Source of the DNA: CAZTDU01 sp050248795
GTDB lineage: Bacteria; Pseudomonadota; Gammaproteobacteria; Burkholderiales; SG8-39
Reading direction: 5' to 3'
Length of the DNA stretch: 35,056 nt
Assembly: GCA_050248795.1 (NCBI GenBank)
Contig: JBFWRS010000034.1
Coordinates: 1-35,056, forward strand
The notes under the pieces were generated by a model, which saw only the letters and a list, made by a program, of their open reading frames with translations, did no database searches and was not told the origin of the DNA. This document shows, one piece after another, positions 31,995 to 35,056 of this stretch. Each line of letters starts with the position of its first letter. Positions within the stretch are counted from its first letter, which is position 1. Position numbers and translations under genes: made by a program.

Positions 31995-33436
31995 CGCGAG
32001 GGCCCCGGCGGGATGTCGTAGCCTGCCATCAGTTCCTCGACCACCTGGTGGTAGTGCGCCCACGGCGCTTCGCGGAAGTTGTGGTTGCGGATGATGAACG
32101 AGGCGCCGGCGTAGAACTTCTCGTACTGTGCGTGCCGTCCGGCGAACTCGGAGCCGACCAGGTCCCAGGCGAGCTTGAACAGCTTCATGCGCTCGACCGC
32201 GCCGAGCTGCGGCGTCTGCCAGTACTTCTCGAACTGCCCGCGCAGCTTCGCGTCGTGCATCACCGAGATGTCCGCCGGCATCTGGAACACGCCGCCGCCG
32301 CACAGTTCGCGCAGCGCGTCGATGATGTCGGAGTGGCCCTCGGTGCACCAGTTGAGCGCCGCGTACATGTAGCGGCGGTTGTAGGTGCGGTAACCGTCGG
32401 GCCATGCCTCGGCATCCTGGATCTGGCCGGCGATCATGCCCCCAAGGGTCGCCTCCAGCGCGGCGAAGCGCCCCAGCACCTCGCGCACCGCGGGAATCTC
32501 GTGCGCACCGGACGCCTGCGCCACCTTGCTGGCAAGTCCGACGATCAGCTGCATCTTCTCGTGGAAACGCACGTTCGACTGGTGGTTGCCGTAGCAGTGC
32601 GCCGGCGTCTTGATGTAGATGTCGCGCGCGAGCACCGCGTCGTTGTGCACGAACACTTTTTCCCAGGGCACGTGCACGTCCTCGCACATCACCATGGCGT
32701 CGGATTCGTCGAAACGGTGCGCGAGCGGACTGTCGAACTCGGTGCTCGCCTCGCGCTCGAAGGGCTTGCGCGACCACAGCGTCAGCCCCTTCGCATTCAC
32801 CGGCACCGCGCAGGTGATCGATTCGGCAAGCTGGTTAGGCGCCAGCGGGATCAGGTTGCCGATCCAGATCTCGTTGGCGAACACCGCGCCGGTGGCCAGC
32901 ATCTTCATGCCCGAGATGGTCACGCCGCGGTCGTCCTCCGCCGTCACGCGCAGCGTCGGGATCGGCAGGTTCTGCTTGACGTAGAACTCGGGGTTGCGCG
33001 CCGCCTGCGGCGGGATCACCGCGTACACCGCATAGGCATCGGTGCGGCGCAGGTGCTCGTAGTAGGCGAGCAGGTTCTGCGCGTACTGGCCGAACACCTG
33101 CGCGTTGGTCGCCATGCCGGTGACAAAGCTGGAGACATGGTCCGGCGAGCGCCCCAGCAGGCCCTGGCTGTAGCGCGCGATGGCGCGATGCAGCCTGGTG
33201 CGCTGCTCCAGGTCCTCGCGCGACTTTGCCCTCAGGTAGTACGCACTGTAGCGTTCGCCGCCTTCCTCGAAGCTGAAGGCGGGGTCGGCGCGCTTCAGGT
33301 CGTAGATCGCCGCCATCGAGTGCGCGCCATTGCGGAACGCCGGATGCGTGGTGACATCCGTGATCTTCTCGGCGCCGACATAGACGGTGCGCCCGTCGCG
33401 CAGCGATTCCAGGTGCTCCGCGCCGGTCTTCAGCAT
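31991..33436 (-). CDS. HpaB-type flavin-dependent monooxygenase (4-hydroxyphenylacetate 3-hydroxylase family)
   Basis: 481 residues from the ATG at 33436, the normal length for the family. Typical blocks are SLRDGRTVYVGAEKI near the N-terminus, YVKQNLPIPTLRVTAEDDRG and VTISGMKMLATGAVFANE in the middle beta domain, VHVPWEKVFVH, and the late GGGVFQMPAD. It is the oxygenase half of a two-component FADH2-dependent system that ortho-hydroxylates phenols; the flavin reductase (HpaC type) is not in the window. The substrate could be 4-hydroxyphenylacetate or another aromatic. The start overlaps the cupin stop by one base (TGATG), a tight coupling, so the two proteins probably act in one pathway. It converges on the glycosyltransferase gene with a shared CTAG. 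Confidence 0.9.
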   Translation of the reverse strand: MLKTGAEHLESLRDGRTVYVGAEKITDVTTHPAFRNGAHSMAAIYDLKRADPAFSFEEGGERYSAYYLRAKSREDLEQRTRLHRAIARYSQGLLGRSPDHVSSFVTGMATNAQVFGQYAQNLLAYYEHLRRTDAYAVYAVIPPQAARNPEFYVKQNLPIPTLRVTAEDDRGVTISGMKMLATGAVFANEIWIGNLIPLAPNQLAESITCAVPVNAKGLTLWSRKPFEREASTEFDSPLAHRFDESDAMVMCEDVHVPWEKVFVHNDAVLARDIYIKTPAHCYGNHQSNVRFHEKMQLIVGLASKVAQASGAHEIPAVREVLGRFAALEATLGGMIAGQIQDAEAWPDGYRTYNRRYMYAALNWCTEGHSDIIDALRELCGGGVFQMPADISVMHDAKLRGQFEKYWQTPQLGAVERMKLFKLAWDLVGSEFAGRHAQYEKFYAGASFIIRNHNFREAPWAHYHQVVEELMAGYDIPPGPSR

Positions 33437-33822
33437 CAGCGCTTGCCCGAGGTCTCGTAGTAGTGGATCTCGTACATCAGGCAGCCGTTCTTCGAACTGA
33501 ACGGGCCATGCGGCACGCCGGGCGGGCGGCAGGCATAGGTGAAGGCCTGAGAGCTCTGCCCGCCCTTGCCCTCGCGGTCGTTGCCGACGATGAGGTCGCC
33601 CTGGAACAGGTAGACCTCCTCCCAGTGGTCGTGCACGAAGGGCTCGGTGGAGAACGCGCCCGGCTCGATGCGGAGGATGCGCGTGCGGCTGCCGCGCTTG
33701 TTCACCTCGTCCAGGTCGCTGGCGAGAACCTTCTGCGTGAAGCCGGGCGGGTAGCCGGGCGGGACTTCCCAGCCCGAGTTCATGTCGACGTTGACGAATT
33801 CCAGGTGCGCCTTGGGTTTCAT
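33436..33822 (-). CDS. Cupin-domain protein
   Basis: 128 residues from the ATG at 33822, preceded by GAGGAGG six nt upstream; a Met at 33837 precedes that ribosome site and is unlikely. A single beta-barrel cupin is indicated by motif 1 FVHDHWEEVYLFQGD (His64, His66, Glu68 or Glu69 as metal ligands) and motif 2 RPPGVPHGPF (His105). Small cupins of this kind are metal-binding isomerases, dioxygenases or ligand sensors; nothing in the sequence decides which. Coupling to the HpaB-type gene suggests a role in the same aromatic or phenolic pathway, for example on the hydroxylated product. Confidence 0.88.
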   Translation of the reverse strand: MKPKAHLEFVNVDMNSGWEVPPGYPPGFTQKVLASDLDEVNKRGSRTRILRIEPGAFSTEPFVHDHWEEVYLFQGDLIVGNDREGKGGQSSQAFTYACRPPGVPHGPFSSKNGCLMYEIHYYETSGKR

Positions 33823-33878
33823 GCCTGTCCTCCTCAATCCCTCTAGAATACCCGCGTTCGCAATCCAGGGGAGGCGTC

Positions 33879-34502
33879 ATGCTGAGGGTTTACGGGCAGT
33901 ACCGGTCGAGGGCGTTCCGCGTCATCTGGCTGTGCAAGGAGTCGAACATTCCCTACGAGCATGTCGACGTCACCATCAACCAGGCCGGCGCCAGCGCGAA
34001 GGAACCCTGGTACGTCGAGATCAACCCCAACGCGCGCGTGCCGTCGATAGGCGACGACGGCGTGACGATGTGGGAATCGGCGGCGATCAATCTCTACCTG
34101 GCGGAGAAGTACGCCAGCCCGCTGTGGCCCAGGGCGGGTGACTGGCAGGCGAAGTCGCGCATGCTGCAGTGGGCGTTCTATACCTCGAACGACATCGAGC
34201 CGAACATGATCACGGTGATGCAGCACCGCGTCATGTTCCCGCCCGAGCGGCGCGACCCCGCGCTGGCCGACGCCGCCGATGCCCGGCTGCAGCCGGGCCT
34301 GAAGATCATGGAGGACCAGCTGTCGCGCTCGAAGCATTTCGGCGCGGAGCGCTGGGACATGGCCGACTTCATGGTGGCCAGCGTCTGCTACTCGTTCTTC
34401 GCCATGAAGTACGACCTGTCGAAGTACCCCCGCTTCCAGAAATGGCTGCTGGAATCGATCGAGCGCCCGGCGGCGAAAGAGGCGCGCGCGCTGCGTGAAT
34501 AG
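33879..34502 (+). CDS. Glutathione S-transferase family protein
   Basis: 207 residues with GGGGAGG just upstream of the ATG. The N-terminal thioredoxin-like domain (1-80) opens MLRVYGQYRSRAFRVIWL and has the glutathione-site segment NPNARVPSIGDDGVTMWESAAINLYLAEKY, including cis-Pro and the Glu-Ser pair. The C-terminal helical domain (about 90-200) includes DMADFMVASVCYSFF. The catalytic residue near position 10 is Ser (SRAF), as in theta/zeta-like or bacterial GSTs. It could detoxify electrophiles or open quinone/epoxide intermediates of the neighbouring oxygenase pathway. Divergent from the cupin gene by 56 nt, where TAGAAT at 33843-33848 is a possible -10. Confidence 0.93.
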   Translation: MLRVYGQYRSRAFRVIWLCKESNIPYEHVDVTINQAGASAKEPWYVEINPNARVPSIGDDGVTMWESAAINLYLAEKYASPLWPRAGDWQAKSRMLQWAFYTSNDIEPNMITVMQHRVMFPPERRDPALADAADARLQPGLKIMEDQLSRSKHFGAERWDMADFMVASVCYSFFAMKYDLSKYPRFQKWLLESIERPAAKEARALRE

Positions 34503-34746
34503 GCGCCGTCTCGACGAAGCGCTCGCGCTGCTAGACCGCGGCGACTGGCAGGCCGCGCATGTCATCGTGCAGGAGGAAGAAAGCGCGCCGTTCTCGGCCT
34601 GGGCGCACGGCATCGTCCACATCATCGAAGGCGACCTGTCGAACGCGCGCTACTGGTACGACAGGGCGAAGCGCGGATTCCCTGCGCAGCCCTCCGCGAG
34701 CGAGGAGCTGCGCGCGCTGCGACAGGCGCTTACGGACGCAGGATGA
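34495..34746 (+). CDS. Small uncharacterised acidic protein
   Basis: 83 residues starting at GTG 34495, overlapping the GST gene by 8 nt, so translation is probably coupled. The sequence is helical and looks like one and a half TPR-like hairpins: LDEALALLDRGDWQAAHVIVQ, AWAHGIVHIIEGDLSNARYWY, DRAKRGFP. No signal peptide, membrane segment or catalytic motif is visible. The G-W-QAAH and EGDLSNARYWY pattern looks familiar from unnamed proteobacterial proteins, but I cannot name a family. Its last 17 nt overlap the convergent thioesterase gene. Confidence 0.8.
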   Translation: MNRRRLDEALALLDRGDWQAAHVIVQEEESAPFSAWAHGIVHIIEGDLSNARYWYDRAKRGFPAQPSASEELRALRQALTDAG

Positions 34747-35056
34747 TGCAGGTGGTCGTGGCGTGGGCGTAGAGCTTGCCCGCGGCGTCCACGAACCTGC
34801 CCTCGGCAGTGGCGGTGCGACTGCCGACGTGGATCACGCTGGCGACCGCTGACAGCGTGCCGGCGGCGAGCGTGACCGCGCGCACCATGTTCACCTTGAT
34901 CTCGAGCGTGGTGTAGGCCACTCCCGCCTCGAGCGTAGTCTGCACCGCGCAGCCCATCGCCGAATCCAGCAGGGTCGCGGCGATGCCGCCGTGCACTACG
35001 CCGATCGGGTTGTAGTGCTGCTCGCCGAGGTCGATCTCGAACACCGCGCGGCCCTT
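34730..35056 (-). CDS. PaaI-type hotdog-fold thioesterase (5' partial)
   Basis: The frame is still open at the window edge (last codon 35054-35056 reads Lys), so the N-terminus lies outside; 108 residues are visible. The hotdog signature is NPIGVVHGGIAATLLDSAMG, with the HGG loop and the downstream Asp typical of PaaI/YdiI acyl-CoA thioesterases; strands TTLEIKVNMVRAV and GRTATAEGRF-like segments follow. It likely hydrolyses an acyl- or aryl-CoA. An internal GTG at 35044 could be misread as a start but would cut off the conserved first strand (GRAVFEIDLGEQ). Confidence 0.88.
   Translation of the reverse strand, partial: KGRAVFEIDLGEQHYNPIGVVHGGIAATLLDSAMGCAVQTTLEAGVAYTTLEIKVNMVRAVTLAAGTLSAVASVIHVGSRTATAEGRFVDAAGKLYAHATTTCIILRP

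Noticed and set aside
1..35056. tRNA or rRNA genes, CRISPR arrays, insertion sequences or phage genes
   Set aside because: I found no short-spaced direct repeats, transposase or integrase motifs or tRNA-like sequences, and the coding genes leave almost no free space.

Overview
The window is about 35 kb of very GC-rich, gene-dense bacterial DNA. It holds 25 protein-coding genes, the first and last of them cut by the window edges. I see no RNA gene, insertion sequence, phage gene or CRISPR array. The gene content is Gram-negative: an RND efflux pump with a lipoprotein adaptor, an outer-membrane TPR/beta-barrel protein, a GspE/PilB-type ATPase and surface-adhesin-E-like and HpaB-type proteins. 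Protein style suggests a betaproteobacterium, but that is inference; no 16S rRNA or other phylogenetic marker is present.

Layout. (1) 2-3982 (+): the 3' part of a fused 4-alpha-glucanotransferase / maltooligosyltrehalose synthase (MalQ-TreY). (2) 3979-5226 (-): a cytochrome P450. (3) 5331-7103 (+): two tandem-domain universal stress proteins. (4) 17113 down to 7075 (-): seven tightly packed genes, namely RND adaptor, RND pump, DUF502 membrane protein, fumarase C, an RsuA/RluF-type pseudouridine synthase, a small adhesin-E-like secreted protein and a P2-type cation ATPase. (5) 17212-18324 (+): a 6-phosphofructokinase. (6) 23025 down to 18313 (-): a GspE/PilB-type ATPase followed by a four-PAS GGDEF/EAL protein. 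(7) 23064-24909 (+): a UMF1-type MFS transporter and a Prx5-type peroxiredoxin. (8) 25023-31994 (+): four genes forming the most interesting locus. They encode a Slam-like (type XI secretion) TPR/beta-barrel protein, a secreted FecR-domain protein with two long Ser/Gly-rich repeats, a CapK/PaaK-type adenylate-forming enzyme and a TPR-containing GT41 O-GlcNAc-transferase-like enzyme. (9) 33822 down to 31991 (-): a cupin and an HpaB-type flavin monooxygenase. (10) 33879 to the end: a glutathione S-transferase, a small conserved-looking protein, and the 3' part of a PaaI-type thioesterase on the minus strand.

How they may work together. The locus at 25-32 kb reads as a secreted-protein production unit: a repeat-containing cargo, a probable outer-membrane translocator directly upstream, a candidate cytoplasmic protein glycosyltransferase and an acyl/aryl-activating enzyme. 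The first two parts match the logic of type XI secretion systems. The pairing with a FecR-type cargo and an OGT-like enzyme is what I would examine first. The MalQ-TreY fusion and the phosphofructokinase point to glycogen/trehalose storage and glycolysis. The Usp/P-ATPase group, peroxiredoxin, GST and efflux pump are stress and detoxification functions.

Organisation. All five tail-to-tail gene pairs overlap in coding sequence; two of them share a palindromic CTAG as both stop codons. Several genes that begin a transcription unit have a -10-like hexamer only 6-11 nt before the start codon and no Shine-Dalgarno, suggesting leaderless messages. No stretch longer than about 115 nt lacks a gene.
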